DNA of 64,000 bases. Origin: Heliopora coerulea (taxonomy: Eukaryota > Cnidaria > Anthozoa > Scleralcyonacea > Helioporidae). The DNA lies in the NCBI GenBank assembly GCA_030142905.1, contig JASJOG010000098.1, positions 311,001 through 375,000 on the forward strand, read 5' to 3'. This document shows positions 53,975-64,000 of the stretch, piece by piece. Every line of letters starts with the position of its first letter. Within the stretch, counting starts at the first letter, position 1. The notes beneath the pieces are model-generated. The model was not told the origin of the DNA. It made no database searches and worked only from the letters and a program-made list of their open reading frames with translations. The position numbers were made by a program, and so were the translations under genes.

Positions 53975-56882
53975 TTATATGTCAATGCACATCGCGATTT
54001 TCGTCTGAAATGAAGTGAGAGATCTACTCTTTCTAATTTCTTTGGGAATGGAGTTCCAAATTATTCCTCCATCATAGATAAAACTTTTCTTCATACTGTT
54101 AGTGTGTGGTTTTGGCAGGCAAACAGTACTTGATATTTCCCGAAGGTCATACTTTGTTACTTCACTTCTAAATTTGAAGAGATTCGCGAGCGAAGTGGGA
54201 GCCATGCTATTTAAGATTTTGTACATCATTATAGCCTTAGCTTTCTTCCTAATAGTTTTATGTGGTTCCCATTCTAACTTGCTCAATACAATGGAGTGAT
54301 CCGCATCATTACTGGTATTTGTGATTATTCTTGCTGCTCTGTTTTGAAGTTTCTTAAGTCGGTTTGAATGTGTTTCATTAAATACGTCCCATACTTCACA
54401 ACAAAATTGAAAGTATGGAGACACAAGGGAATTATAAATTGAAAGGAGTGTTGTTTTATCTGCAAAATTTTTCAATCGCCAAAGAGCTGAAATTCCTGCT
54501 GATATCTTTTTATAAATGACATCAGTGTTACTATTCCAAGACAAATGTTGATCTAATAATACCCCTAAACTTTTGCTTACTTGAACTTGCTTGATTTCTT
54601 TGTCATCAATTTCTTAATTAGTTGTATGGTCAGAAATCCTGCCTATCATTGGTTTTGAGCCAATAACAATAAACTCAGTCTTAGAAACATTTAAGCTAAG
54701 TTTATTGTCAATTAGCCACTCCTTGAGATTTTTTTAGCCTGAATTTACTGCAGCTTCAAGCTCATCTATTGACTGCGCTGAAGCTGTTATATTCGTGTCG
54801 TCAGCAAATAACCTTGGTTTTGTGCTGTCTAAGCAATGCAGTAAATCATTGATGTATTAGAGAAAGAACAGTAGCCCTAAAATAGACTCTTGCGGAATGC
54901 CACATCTAATTATTTTCTCTGATGATACAGTGCCCCTAAATTGGCACTTCTGATTTCGATTTGTGAGATACGATTTAAGTAAAGACAGTGCTTGACCCTT
55001 GATCCCATAGAGCTCAAACTTTTTTATTAGTATTTCATGATCCACAGTGTCAAATGCTTTTTTCAAATCTATGAACACTACCATGTTGAACATTTTCTTA
55101 TATATATTTATGTACCAGTCGTTAATACAATCAATTAATGCTGTAGTCGTGGAATAATATTTTCGAAAACCGAACTGTTGATCACTTAAAATCCCAAAAT
55201 TTGTTAAATACTCGTGAAGTTGCTGAAAAAGGATTCTTTCCATGATTTTACTAATGACTTGTAGAACTGAAATAGGTCTGTAATTTTCAGCCAGCTTCCG
55301 TTGCCCGGCTTTGAATAAAGGCATTACTTTAGCCATTTTCCATTCATCGGGGAAGACAGATAAAGTAATACATTGATTGAAAATATGAGTTAATGAATCA
55401 GAAATGTTTGGTGCAGCTATTTTGAGAATTATACTTGAGATTTTATCAATACATGTGGCCTTATTGCTTGAAAGTTTAGACAAGAGCTTGTATACAGTAG
55501 ACACGGTAGTAGGCTGGAATGTCGCAAATTGAGATTTGATGTTGTTTGGCATTTACTCTTCAAATTTATAATTTGATGACTCAATCTTATTTGCCAATTG
55601 TGGACCAATCTTTGAAGAATGATCATTAAAGCCCTCAACAATGTTTTCAATGTTTATTAAGATTTCACCGTCAACATGAAGTTCATTTACTGTACTTTGT
55701 TGTTTATGCCTTCCTAGTAAACCATTTATTGTTTTCCAAGCTTGCTTAGGATTATTTTTTTGGTTGGTAAGTTTTGCGGAATAATAAAGTTTTTTTTGCA
55801 TTTCTTAGTTCAACGTTCATCTTATTTCTTATTTGCCTATAATGACACCAATCAATCTCAAGGTTAGATAAGATAGCCTTCCTTTTTAATTTGTCCCTTT
55901 CAAACATGAGGTTTTTTATTTCAAAAGTTATCCAAGGTACTTGTTTTGATTTAACTCTTTTATTTTGAATTGGTGCATTTTTATCTAGGATTTCTAGGAA
56001 CAATTCCTTCCAAACTTCCCACATAGAATTTGGGTCTGTAGCAGGGACGGCGGAGCGGAATTACGAGTGGGGGGCTTAAGATAAAAATACAGCATTTATA
56101 TGCTTCTCTGGGAAATTGCACAACAAGTGTTTTAAAGCTTAGTTGTTTCAACATTACATTTGGAAAAAAGTGCGGGGGGCTACAGCCCCTGCAACCCCCC
56201 CGGCTCCGCCGTCCCTATGTAGGAAGGAAATATACGTACTCCAAATGCTGATTCTGCAGTTCCTTGATAAATTTTTGTTCATCAAAATGTCTCATATTTC
56301 TAACTTCAATGACATTCTCATGTGTTTTAGAAACTGAAATTTTTCTGATTGCATAGATAAGACTATGATCGCTGATACCTGTGTGTACAGCACCAGAATC
56401 AGATATTTTCTCAGGTGTATTTGTCACAATATGGTCAATCAGGGTACTGGTTGTTACAGTGACTCTGGTTTCCTGGTTAATTATTTGAGACAACTGGTAC
56501 AATTCATATAGTGACTTAATTTTTTTGTTGGTGAGTTCGAGTCATTGTCTATTTTTAATAAATTGCAGTTTAAATCACCAAGCAAATACATTTCTTGATT
56601 TTCATTATCAATGGGTTTGATGAAGTTTTCAAAATGTTAAAAAAAATCAGCATTAGCATTGGGTGGCCTATATACTGTGGCAGCAAAAAATGGTTTCCTA
56701 TGTGGTATTGCAATTTCAACGCAGACGACCTCTAGCTCTGATGGAATGAGGTCATTTCTCAAATTATAGTTAATAGTATTTCGAAGATAGATGCAAACCC
56801 CACCCCCATTTCTTGATCTGTCTTTCCTAATAAGGTTATAATTTGAGATTTTGATCATGCCGTCACTAATAGTGGAATCCAA
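53975..56882 (-). pseudogene. LINE ORF2: endonuclease and RT
   Basis: Endonuclease: RKDRSRNGGGVCIYLR, YRPPNAN, LGDLNCNLL, TLIDHIVTNTP, GISDHSLIY. RT: NKATCIDKIS, NYRPISVLQ, FRKYYSTTTAL, FIDLKKAFDTVDH, CGIPQESILG, then the catalytic FADDTNIT (about 54800) beyond a stop at 54857. The C-terminal piece of 189 codons (53975-54544) has FCCEVWDVF and the terminal GGIIWNSIPKEIR. Stops at 56637, 55553, 54857, 54720 and 54616 interrupt it. Confidence 0.88.
56042..56216. mobile_element. Short TIR element inserted in the LINE
   Basis: TIRs AGGGACGGCGGAGC and GCTCCGCCGTCCCT; the interior has GGGGGGCT...GGGGGCTACAGCCCC blocks. CTACA occurs on both sides (minus strand), a probable 5-bp duplication, and the LINE frame resumes across the element. 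Confidence 0.7.
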
Positions 56883-57063
56883 TCGAGTTTCATTAAATCA
56901 CCGTATCAATGTTTTTTGGTAGGCTTACTATATTCAGAAATGCCATTTTAAAACCTCTGCCATGAGGTATAGAACGAAGGCTTGTGAGAATATCGCCACA
57001 TGCATTGTCATAATTTGCACATTATCTACTTCCTGGTCATATAATTTACATACTGTAAATGTT

Positions 57064-57399
57064 CTAACAAGTCTTCCCTTCGGCTGTTGTAAACATAAAA
57101 AAAATTTTGTGGTTTATTTGGTTATAATTGTTGCCCATTCTTGGCGGTGAGTTTCTGTGAGCCTTAAGGTAAGTGCAGAAAGCACTTCCAAGGACCCTGT
57201 CACCTTCACGATTAAGGTGTAACTTTGAGTGATTTAATAAATTACAATTTATGTCATCATTATTAATAAATGTGACTCTATATTTGTCACAAAGATCATG
57301 CAATAGATTATTATACTTATCTATTTTTCTGTTTGAGACCTTACTATCATGTCTTCTAATAACGCTTGATATGGCCAATCTTTTAGTTACAGTGTACAT
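57064..57399 (-). pseudogene. C-terminal part of LINE ORF1, SGNH/esterase-like
   Basis: The 111-codon open stretch carries RLAISSVIRRHDSKVSNRK, YNNLLHDLC and HSKLHLNREGDRVLG. The last holds the catalytic His of the SGNH-hydrolase-like domain in CR1-type ORF1 proteins. The beginning of ORF1 is not seen above 57420. Confidence 0.7.
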
Positions 57400-57499
57400 A
57401 AAATTTATTTCAGCGGTTTTAACTCATTTGGGAAGGAAAAAGGCTCTAACTGTCGTGAAATTTAGGGAGTTGATTTTCCAGGTTCTGAAAGTCATTTTC

Positions 57500-58056
57500 T
57501 GCAGGTCATAGAAGTTATCGAAAACTAATGTCTTTTAATATAACAGTTGATCTCTTTGAGAATGAACAAAAATTGCGCAAATAAATCTTTTATTCAAGGA
57601 AACACGGGATTCTACATCTACATCTACATCTGCATTTAATTTAGTCGGTAAGGTCAGTTCGACATCACACATCAGGATTTTTTGTCGTTAAACAGGGTTC
57701 CATGTACGAAATTCTCCAAAACTGGTCAACATTCAGCCGTGAAAGAAATCATCAAAAGTGATCGAATTTCAAAGATTTTTAAGGGGTACGAACCTAAGAA
57801 GGTAGGAGTATTTCTGTTACTCTGGCTCCAAGTGCTGTCTTGACTTAGGTGATATTTCCACTATATTTTTTTCATTTTCACTGGTTTAATGGGGCCGTGG
57901 GCCATCGTCTGTTTTATTCGACCATTTATGTTTGCTTTACGTAAGGTTTGCCAATGGTGTCACAGAACCAAACTCTCCAGTATTTAACGATGATCCCACT
58001 TCAATGTATCATTGAAAATGTTGTCGAGACAAACTATGAGCTGGCCTTTTAAAGGA
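57500..58056. other. Intergenic; nothing recognised
   Basis: AT-rich; a short ACATCTACATCTACATCT run at 57614 is the only repeat seen. Confidence 0.45.
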
Positions 58057-58064
58057 AAACAGTT

Positions 58065-58727
58065 CAGTGTTGTAACGACTCGAGTCAATTCGAGTCTTGA
58101 TTTTTGCTGACTGAACTTGAGTAGATGACCCCAAATTACTTGACTCGGACTCGGCACAGTGAATCTATGGCATAAATGACTCTGCTCGATTCTCAATTGA
58201 TCTCAACAGTAAGCGATAGCGAAGTTCTGGCACTAATTGTTTTCGGTCCTTATCCGAATTTAGCAGTTTCACTCATGTTATTGTAAGAGGATTTTACTCG
58301 ATTTTAGTTATATCTGGGACTGTTGGTAACTTTATGACGTGAATCGTCTCGATTCCATCTGACACTTAATGACTCCACAGCAAAAAACAAAATTCTTATT
58401 CTAAGAAAAAAATCTTGTTGTAAGACCATATTTCTTAAATTGAGAAATGATATCTTTTCCCTTAGGATCATTTTTCTTGATAAGCTATCTTGACTGGAAA
58501 AATTTCTTAAAAGAAGGCTAGACAGGGAAAATATTCTTGAATCAAGATATATTTTCTTTAATTTCTTGAAAGAAGGAAAACATCTATATGGCTCTTCTTA
58601 TCAAAATTTATTACCTAAAGCTGGGAAATTAATCTTAAAGGTAGAAAAATATCTACCAAACATTTTAACTTTTTGCAGTGTAAACTCGACTCTTGACTCG
58701 ACCTTGGGTTGATTCGTCACAACACTG
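58065..58727. mobile_element. hAT-like element with 8-bp target duplication
   Basis: Ends CAGTGTTGTAACGA and TCGTCACAACACTG, flanked by AAACAGTT (58057-58064) and AAATAGTT (58728-58735), seven of eight bases identical. Subterminal ACTCGAGTCAA words repeat on both sides. It is the classic hAT layout without transposase, and carries a nested element at 58376-58680. Confidence 0.8.
58376..58680. mobile_element. Nested short element, CACTGCAAAAA-type ends
   Basis: The left end CACAGCAAAAAACAAAAT and the right end ATTTTAACTTTTTGCAGTG are imperfect inverted repeats. The interior repeats TTTCTTGA/TCAAGAAA words. It interrupts the hAT-like element at 58065-58727. Confidence 0.65.
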
Positions 58728-58735
58728 AAATAGTT

Positions 58736-59064
58736 AACCCGAAGATTGATCTTTTCGTTGTTTTGTTTCTTCCTTCACAGCACCTCATATTCATAAAAAA
58801 CACCAGTCTCACTCTGTCACATTTTCACGTTATAAATGTTTCTCAATACATCACGAGTAAAGTTTACTGTACCCACTATAGGACATGAAAATTCAGTGAA
58901 TAGTGTCCTTAAACATTCACTTGAGTTTTTTTATAGAATTAGCGTTAACGAAAAAGCAATAGGATTCCTGTTTACTTTATTCTCATGAGCTTTTTTTCAA
59001 AATGTGCTTGAAGATTCACCCACTACAACTCATCCCCCAAAATAAAAAGAATAGACCAGATTGA
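58736..59064. other. Intergenic; nothing recognised
   Basis: AT-rich spacer; no feature seen. Confidence 0.4.
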
Positions 59065-59726
59065 AGTTTAGGGGACCCACCTTGCCGCAGGTCTTTGTTG
59101 CAGGCTCATTGGGGAAGCATGGCGTCGTTTGGCGGGAAAATTGTACATCCGAAAAAGGAAAAGTATATATATATATATATATGTTTGATTTTTTTGAATA
59201 AAAGAGAGAAGTATAGTAAAGAGACCAAAGCTATTTACTGTCTTATTGTCTACATTTAATTGTAAGGGTTTGGTCTGGAAATAATGCTAGACGTTGATGA
59301 AGAAACTGTAATGTTGGTGGGATTTTAGCAAGTAGGTCAAACAGTAAGCCTTTTTTAAGTATCAAAATCTTTGCAAAATATTCTTGTCTATTTTAAATTT
59401 GCAGATATCCCCATTGACCACTTTCATAATGGCAGCTGTTTTAAATATACTTTTATGAGGATGCAAATTAGCCTTACTGGCTTTATTCTGGTGTTTGTAA
59501 TTCAAAAAAATCTTTGCTCCCAAACCTGGCTAGTAAATATAAAAGGTAAAATATGAAAGAATATTTAAACAAGCTGCCATTATATAAAAGATCTATAAAC
59601 TAACGGTGTTTTAGGTTCCTTAGTGAGGACACTGAGCTTTGGTGTTTAAATTTGGCGCCAAAAGCTCATTTCCTTGTTTGTTGAGCCGACGGCAAAAGAC
59701 CAACGGCAAGGTGGGTCCGCTAAACT
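59065..59726. mobile_element. TIR element with AGTTTAGSGGACCCACC ends
   Basis: The left end AGTTTAGGGGACCCACC followed by TTGCCG is matched inverted at 59700-59726. Both sides then show GGTCTTTG...GGCTCA and GGCGGGAAAATT/AATTTGGCGCC-type words. The interior has a short (AT)n run at 59165-59182. No transposase. Confidence 0.65.
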
Positions 59727-59731
59727 GTAGT

Positions 59732-59773
59732 AGTACCTATGATATTGTCCGGTAGGACAATATCATAGGTACT
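59732..59773. repeat. Perfect palindrome, 19-bp arms
   Basis: AGTACCTATGATATTGTCC, a 4-base spacer GGTA, then the exact reverse complement. It lies 6 bp from the end of the preceding TIR element and about 130 bp beyond the splice donor of the metalloproteinase exon. Confidence 0.9.
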
Positions 59774-59905
59774 TGGTGGCTCAGTGACTAATCAACGTCC
59801 GCCATTTTACGTACAGATCGCAAAACAAGCTCATTCAAATAATAATGGGCTTTAGGAGATTAAATACTTCCGGATACGCTAATATATGTAGAAATGTTTA
59901 CTTAC

Positions 59906-60204
59906 GATAGAGGTACTGAATTCCATTAATATCGTCTTGCGATAAAGCTGTGATAGTGCCTTGTGGCTGAAATAGCGAATACATGATCGCTGTGCTGTCT
60001 GAGGAATGATCCAGGCCAAGCGCATGACCGATTTCATGTACAGCTATCGATAAAAGGTTTACTGTATTCTTCTCTCCTCCTGTAGTAAACTGTTCGTCTT
60101 CGTCAAAATGAATACGGCCATCTTCAGGCAGTAATGCGTGTGCAACTACGAAGCCGGGACCATCAAAGGGCTTGGTACAACCAGGGTGAATACCACGCAC
60201 AAAC
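59906..60204 (-). CDS. Metalloproteinase exon: zinc-binding half of the catalytic domain
   Basis: 299 bp, phase 2 in (CTGCAG acceptor), phase 1 out at CTATC|GTAAGT. If the donor is not used, the frame reads two more codons and stops (LYRK-stop), which would end the protein as a minimal-domain metalloproteinase like human MMP7. All three zinc His and the catalytic Glu are present in HEIGHALGLDH. Confidence 0.87.
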
Positions 60205-61872
60205 CTGCAGTAAAATTCATTTAAAGTTGGTGATTAGGGTTGCTTTTATGGGAGAAAATAAACCGCGTCTACTTTATTCCCAAAAGAATCAGAAGAAATG
60301 ACACCGTTTGTAGCTTATTTACTCTCACGTCAAGATGAAGACCTGGTTTATCTTTTGGTGCTTGAAAACGCAAGTACTTGCTACGGGGGAATCCTGGAAC
60401 GAATGGTCTGATTTAGCGAAATTGAAGATTTGTGTACACTACAGGAAATTTTTGGTGTACAGTAGCTCGATTAAAAACGGTTCACTCTTTAGAAATACAA
60501 CTACGCTGCAATAAATGTGGCAGGAAATGTCACCAGTGGTCATCCTTGCTGAAAATGTTTTCCCAAACACAGGATAAAAGATGTACGCATGCTGGACATG
60601 TTAACCTGGCTCGGCTAAAATGTGTGGAGTGAACGATTACCTCAGTCCAGGTGCGCAGTCCGGAGGTAACTCAGGACAGCGGTCGCAGAATCTCGAGAAA
60701 GGCCACTATCACGTTACTTAGGAAACAAGTTAAAGGAAATGCAGTGGCGTAACCAGAGGGTAAGGGGGGCAATAGGTGCAGCTGCTCTGGGTGGCACTTT
60801 TTCGGGGAACGGTATTTTCTGCTATTACTGTTTTCAAAACTTTGACCCCCCACTGTTTAAAATGAATATCTGGTTTAATTTACTTGTGGGACGTAAAAGA
60901 ATCTTACTAGGATGTAATAACTACCATAAATGCTCGTTGATTGTTCCTTTTCCCCTGACGAAGGCGGTGCTGGCAACCGAGCGATATTTGACTATGTCTA
61001 TAAGTCTCAGCCTGGGAAATTTGACCTAGGTCCGGGAGTCGGGTACTTTAGGCGTCGCCATCTTGGAAGTCCACAAAGGCTTGGGAGCCAGTACTTGAAG
61101 CTTCACGGCTTCATGCATGATTTGTGTGTTACCTTTACGTAAAGAGGTAACAATGGTAGTCGTTATAACAACGGCAACGTTTCGCCGTTGTATTAACCAT
61201 CGTCACAACGATGAATTTCTATATGTTTCATCCTCAGGTTGATATGTCGCTTAAACAACGAGATCAAGGTATATAACGTTTACTTAATAGTAATGTTAAT
61301 CCTAGCTTCCGTGCCAAAGCATCATTTCACGGCTGTTACGGTAGAAGAACGAGCGACCGAGAGAGAACACGTACCGCTTTTATCCCCGATGTGATGTGAC
61401 CGGGCCTACTGGCTCTTCACTGTACTTACTCAATTGTTATGTCAGGTTTCTCGCTTCCTTGCACTTCTCTAATGTTCAATCCGGGAGCAGCATCCGTCCA
61501 CATTTTGAAAGCTTTGTTAAACTCCTGTCTTTGTACCGTCTGTGGAAGGTCTTTTCCGTACTGCACTACTTTGTACGTCAGGTTGCTCTTACCCCACGGA
61601 ATCCTGGACGTGTATCGCTTGATTCTTGATCTCTGAGTGGGATTTGGCGTCTTACTGAAGTAGCCTGGTCTGATGTCACGGTTCCCGCAGCGTTGATTTT
61701 TAATCCTTTTCTTCAAGAACTTCACAATCAGCTTCTTGGCGAATATGTTGAAAACATCGTTTTCCATTTTGAGCCGATTAAATATCTCAAACCTTCGGAT
61801 TGCGTCGGTAAAAGTTCTCTTGTCGAGATAATCTAGATATTCTGGCGCATATCCATAGTGTTTAAGATGTTT
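59906..61872 (-). CDS. Matrix metalloproteinase gene, two exons visible, partial
   Basis: Minus strand, exon 61430-61872 then exon 59906-60204, joined in phase 2 (GA|G). The first encodes the end of the propeptide (YGYAPEYLDYL, then NQRCGNRDI, the cysteine switch), a furin-type site RSRIKR and the start of the catalytic domain (SNLTYKVV, FNKAFKMWTDAAP). The second gives the rest: GPGFVVAHA, GRIHFDEDE, the zinc site HEIGHALGLDH and the Met-turn AIMY. The signal peptide exon upstream of 61872 is not found, and hemopexin exons below 59905 are not found. It should be a secreted zinc endopeptidase activated by furin-type cleavage, acting on extracellular matrix. Confidence 0.88.
60205..61429 (-). 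other. Intron of the metalloproteinase gene
   Basis: Contains a TE end at about 60739-60870 (CAGTGGCGTAACCAGAGG, G-rich and C-rich blocks, as in hAT-like MITEs). No other feature recognised; short ORFs here are not supported. Confidence 0.55.
61430..61872 (-). CDS. Metalloproteinase exon: propeptide end and N-terminal catalytic part
   Basis: 443 bp, phase 0 in (after a TCTAG acceptor), phase 2 out (GA|GTAAGT). The switch motif reads RCGNRDI where PRCGxPD is usual: both prolines are replaced but the zinc-binding Cys is kept. Nearby SRIKRYTS gives a convertase site right before the mature N-terminus. Confidence 0.87.
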
Positions 61873-62770
61873 CTAGACGCAACAACAATCGAAGAAATCA
61901 GTTTAGGTTTGGTACACTGGTTCTTAACATTTTCTCTTATCTTATCCATTCGGTTGAAGTCCTAGCTAATGGTTAAATTTGCTTTCCAGCACTGGTCAAA
62001 GCCGGTCTTCTTCTAACCATAAGCGCACGAGACCAATTTCAACTAGGGGGGTGGGGGATGGGAAGCTGAGGCCTGTTGCCCGAAAATTTTCTGCGTCGCC
62101 CGAACTTTGAAAATGCACCAGCCACGAAGCCATGTCTTCAACAAAACTGCGCTTATTATATATTGTACGCAATACTAAAATGACATCGAAATGATTACGA
62201 GAATCTGAGGGGGGGCTGCAGCCCTCCAGCCCCCTTGCTCTTACGCCTATGCTCCTAACTATGGCATCGTCAAGATACCAGTAACCAGTGACACAACTAC
62301 AGGGCGGGAAAGTTGGGTAAAGCCCTCGGGCCTAAGCAAAAAAAATTAATTAGGAGCCCCGAGCATTTTGTGACGTTATTATTTTCATGTCACGACGGCA
62401 TGAATTTTCTCGAATAAAGTTTCAAACTATTTTCAATTCGCAATAAGATCGAACTGTTACACTAAGGCAAAAATTTGATCCACCGCAACTTTAATAATCG
62501 ATCTATTTAAGTGTGACAGAATTACCGAAGAATGAAAATGAACACGTGTGGGAACGTTTCCTGATATCCCCTGAACTTTACAGATAAAATCTTATGTTGT
62601 GATTCTACTCCTTATGTTTTAAAGCTTGACTGTGAGCTATTTCCGTATTCTAAGAAGTTGGTAGTAATAACGTAATTAACTTTTTGAATTAAATAATATC
62701 AGGCGATTCAGGCGTCATTTTAACATAACATTGAATATTCGAATGATGAAAATCAAGGCCCAGCAAAAAA
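61873..62770. other. Upstream of the metalloproteinase; a MITE end and unassigned sequence
   Basis: Around 62040-62262 there is a MITE-like stretch (GGGGGGTGGGGG at the left; GGGGGGGCTGCAGCCC, CAGCCCCCTTGC and TTACGCCTATG at the right). The first exon and promoter of the metalloproteinase could lie here or beyond, but I see no signal peptide ORF. Confidence 0.4.
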
Positions 62771-62817
62771 TTCTTAAGACAGGCATATTTGTGTCAAAAG
62801 GTTTATTAAGATCTAAC

Positions 62818-62847
62818 GTTTCGTTGCTTAAGACGCAACATCATCAG
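62818..62847 (-). ncRNA. Hammerhead-ribozyme-like core of the Penelope-like element
   Basis: On the minus strand: CTGATGA, a stem-loop GTTGC-gtctta-aGCAAC, then GAAAC. This is the exact CUGAUGA - stem II - GAAA order of a hammerhead core, placed 127 bp downstream of the element's stop codon. Stem III and stem I pairings are short or unclear by eye, so activity is uncertain. Hammerhead motifs are known in Penelope-like elements. Confidence 0.55.
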
Positions 62848-62973
62848 AGAATGAGAAAAAGACGATGGGACAATCACTAAAATATTATTACAAAGCTAAT
62901 TAGAATAAATTTGGCGTTTGAGAGGAAATAGGAAGTGATGAGATGTCGGAGGTGGCGAAGAAGGTAAAGGCAA

Positions 62974-64000
62974 TCAGAATAAGGAAAGAGGAATTGAGCT
63001 TGATTGTGAGTTGAGGGTAGGATTGAGTTTGTGAATGAGTAAGCTTTCTCTGATGAGGAGTTCACGAGTGATAGATGAAGAGGAGTGAGAGAGGATGGTG
63101 AAATCATCTGATGTAGTGGGATGGCCAGTGTCGTGGTGGTGTGATAGAATGTTTGTTGTGGAAGGGTTAGCACGCTCTTTGCCAGTAAGGGCTGAGATAC
63201 CCAAGTGATCAGCAATCCGTGTGTGGAGAAGTCGGCTTGTTTGACCTACATACGACGCATTACAGCATCGACACTTAAAAAGATACACAACACGAGATTT
63301 TAGACCATTGGGCATCCTGTCTTTAAAAGAAAAGAAGTGTGCTAGGCGGAGCGACGGACGGAAAACAAAACGAACAGAAATATGAGGGAAGGCCTGTGAG
63401 CAAAGCTTACGAATTTGTGTTCGAATCTGGAGGCTGTGTTGTCCAGTGAAGGGAAGGCAGAAGTATATGATGTTTTTAGGTGCAAGGGAAACTTTGGGTA
63501 CGGGCGAAAATTTGTTGTCTAAAAAACAGCGAATACAATTGTCTAGAAAATTTCGGGGGTAGCCGTTGAGAGAAAATAGTTTCTTAAAATTATCAAGTTC
63601 CGAGTGAATAGTAATGTAGGTCGAACAAATGTTAAAATAGCGATTTAAAAGAGACATAACTAGACCTTTTTTGTAGGTAAACGGAATAAAGCTATCAAAA
63701 TTTGTATATAGGCCGGTAAAGGTGGATTTGTGAAAGACGGAGGTGGTGAAAGAGCCATTGTCTCGTGTGATTTTAACATCAAGAAATGATAATGACTTGT
63801 TAAATTCATTTTCAACAGTAAAAACAATATTAGGGTGTTGACGGTTTAAAAAATTAAGAAAAGCGTTTATGTGGTTATTGGAACGAAACAGTAAGAAGCA
63901 GTCATCAACATATCTACGATACAGAACAGGTTTAAAGTCAGACGGACAGAGCTCAAGCCAATTTTGTTCATGCCATGAGAGAAAAATATCCGCAAAAAGC
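62974..64000 (-). CDS. Penelope-like element: RT C-terminal part and GIY-YIG endonuclease, open to the window edge
   Basis: One uninterrupted minus-strand frame of 341 codons, entering from beyond 64000 and stopping at 62974. RT: YRRYVDDCFLLF (catalytic YVDD), LSFLDVKITR and VFHKSTFTGLYTN, the conserved Penelope blocks. A linker with Lys/Arg-rich stretches follows. Endonuclease: VVYLFKCRCCNASYVGQT, TRIADHLG, HxxxTGHP and LLIRESLLIHKLNP, with the CxxC insert typical of Penelope GIY-YIG. The intact frame suggests a recent copy. The product copies element RNA and nicks the target in the nucleus. Confidence 0.9.
   Translation of the reverse strand, partial: LFADIFLSWHEQNWLELCPSDFKPVLYRRYVDDCFLLFRSNNHINAFLNFLNRQHPNIVFTVENEFNKSLSFLDVKITRDNGSFTTSVFHKSTFTGLYTNFDSFIPFTYKKGLVMSLLNRYFNICSTYITIHSELDNFKKLFSLNGYPRNFLDNCIRCFLDNKFSPVPKVSLAPKNIIYFCLPFTGQHSLQIRTQIRKLCSQAFPHISVRFVFRPSLRLAHFFSFKDRMPNGLKSRVVYLFKCRCCNASYVGQTSRLLHTRIADHLGISALTGKERANPSTTNILSHHHDTGHPTTSDDFTILSHSSSSITRELLIRESLLIHKLNPTLNSQSSSIPLSLF

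Larger units (their letters stand above)
53760..57420 (-). mobile_element. CR1/L2-like LINE, nearly full ORF2, minus strand
   Basis: Read on the minus strand: SGNH-like end of ORF1 (57399-57064), endonuclease (56882-56215), linker (56024-55553), RT (55552-54600), C-terminal region (54544-53975), 3' region and a terminal (ATC)n repeat near 53761-53772. A 175-bp MITE sits between endonuclease and linker. Frame breaks are few but sufficient to inactivate it. Confidence 0.88.

Overview
The window is eukaryotic nuclear DNA: AT-rich, with spliced genes bearing canonical GT-AG introns, extracellular multidomain proteins with phase-1 symmetric exons, and a very dense, nested load of transposable elements (TEs). 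The mix of TE types (Gypsy, DIRS-like, CR1/L2-like LINEs, Penelope-like elements, pogo-, hAT- and Mutator-like DNA elements, tRNA-derived SINEs), an intronless class A GPCR and a TSP1/vWA/GON matrix-type gene fits an anthozoan cnidarian, most plausibly a stony coral or sea anemone. The species assignment is inference; nothing in the sequence names it.

Layout. (1) 460-13,000, plus strand: the 3' part of a spliced gene. Ten exons keep one open frame of 829 residues: TSP1 repeat, vWA domain, linker, second vWA domain, two Lys/Thr/Pro-rich linkers, a GON domain and a very basic C-terminus. Its introns hold minisatellites, palindromic elements, a tRNA-derived SINE and MITE-like repeats. (2) 13,540-14,840: a degenerate satellite of about 167-170 bp period. 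(3) 15,000-20,065: a 5'-truncated LINE abutting a decayed DIRS-like element. (4) 20,087-24,488: a young Gypsy element with near-identical 144-bp LTRs and a GGTTT target-site duplication, sitting on a short TTAGGG run. (5) 24,920-26,425: a long-TIR DNA element. (6) 26,529-40,321: an old minus-strand Gypsy element split by a pogo-like element carrying a HIRAN-domain ORF and by a full-length-type LINE. That LINE is itself split by another LINE fragment and by a tyrosine-recombinase (DUF3504/Crypton-like) remnant. (7) 40,322-41,445: 1.1 kb of degenerate CCCTAA-like repeat. (8) 42,400-50,360: DNA elements, an intronless GPCR gene (44,112-44,945), tRNA-like sequences, a Penelope-like 3' end, and a Mutator-like element with 9-bp duplications. 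(9) 50,860-52,275: a decayed host-type gene with in-frame stops. (10) 53,120-57,400: a purine tract and a minus-strand LINE. (11) 58,065-59,773: nested hAT-like elements and a perfect palindrome. (12) 59,906-61,872: two exons of a matrix metalloproteinase on the minus strand. (13) 62,800-64,000: a Penelope-like element running off the window, with a hammerhead-like motif at its 3' side.

Three host loci look alive: the TSP1/vWA/GON gene, the GPCR and the metalloproteinase. The first and third encode proteins expected outside the cell and both could act on extracellular matrix, but nothing here shows that they work together. Most of the rest is a layered record of TE insertions whose order can be read from nesting, target-site duplications and LTR divergence.
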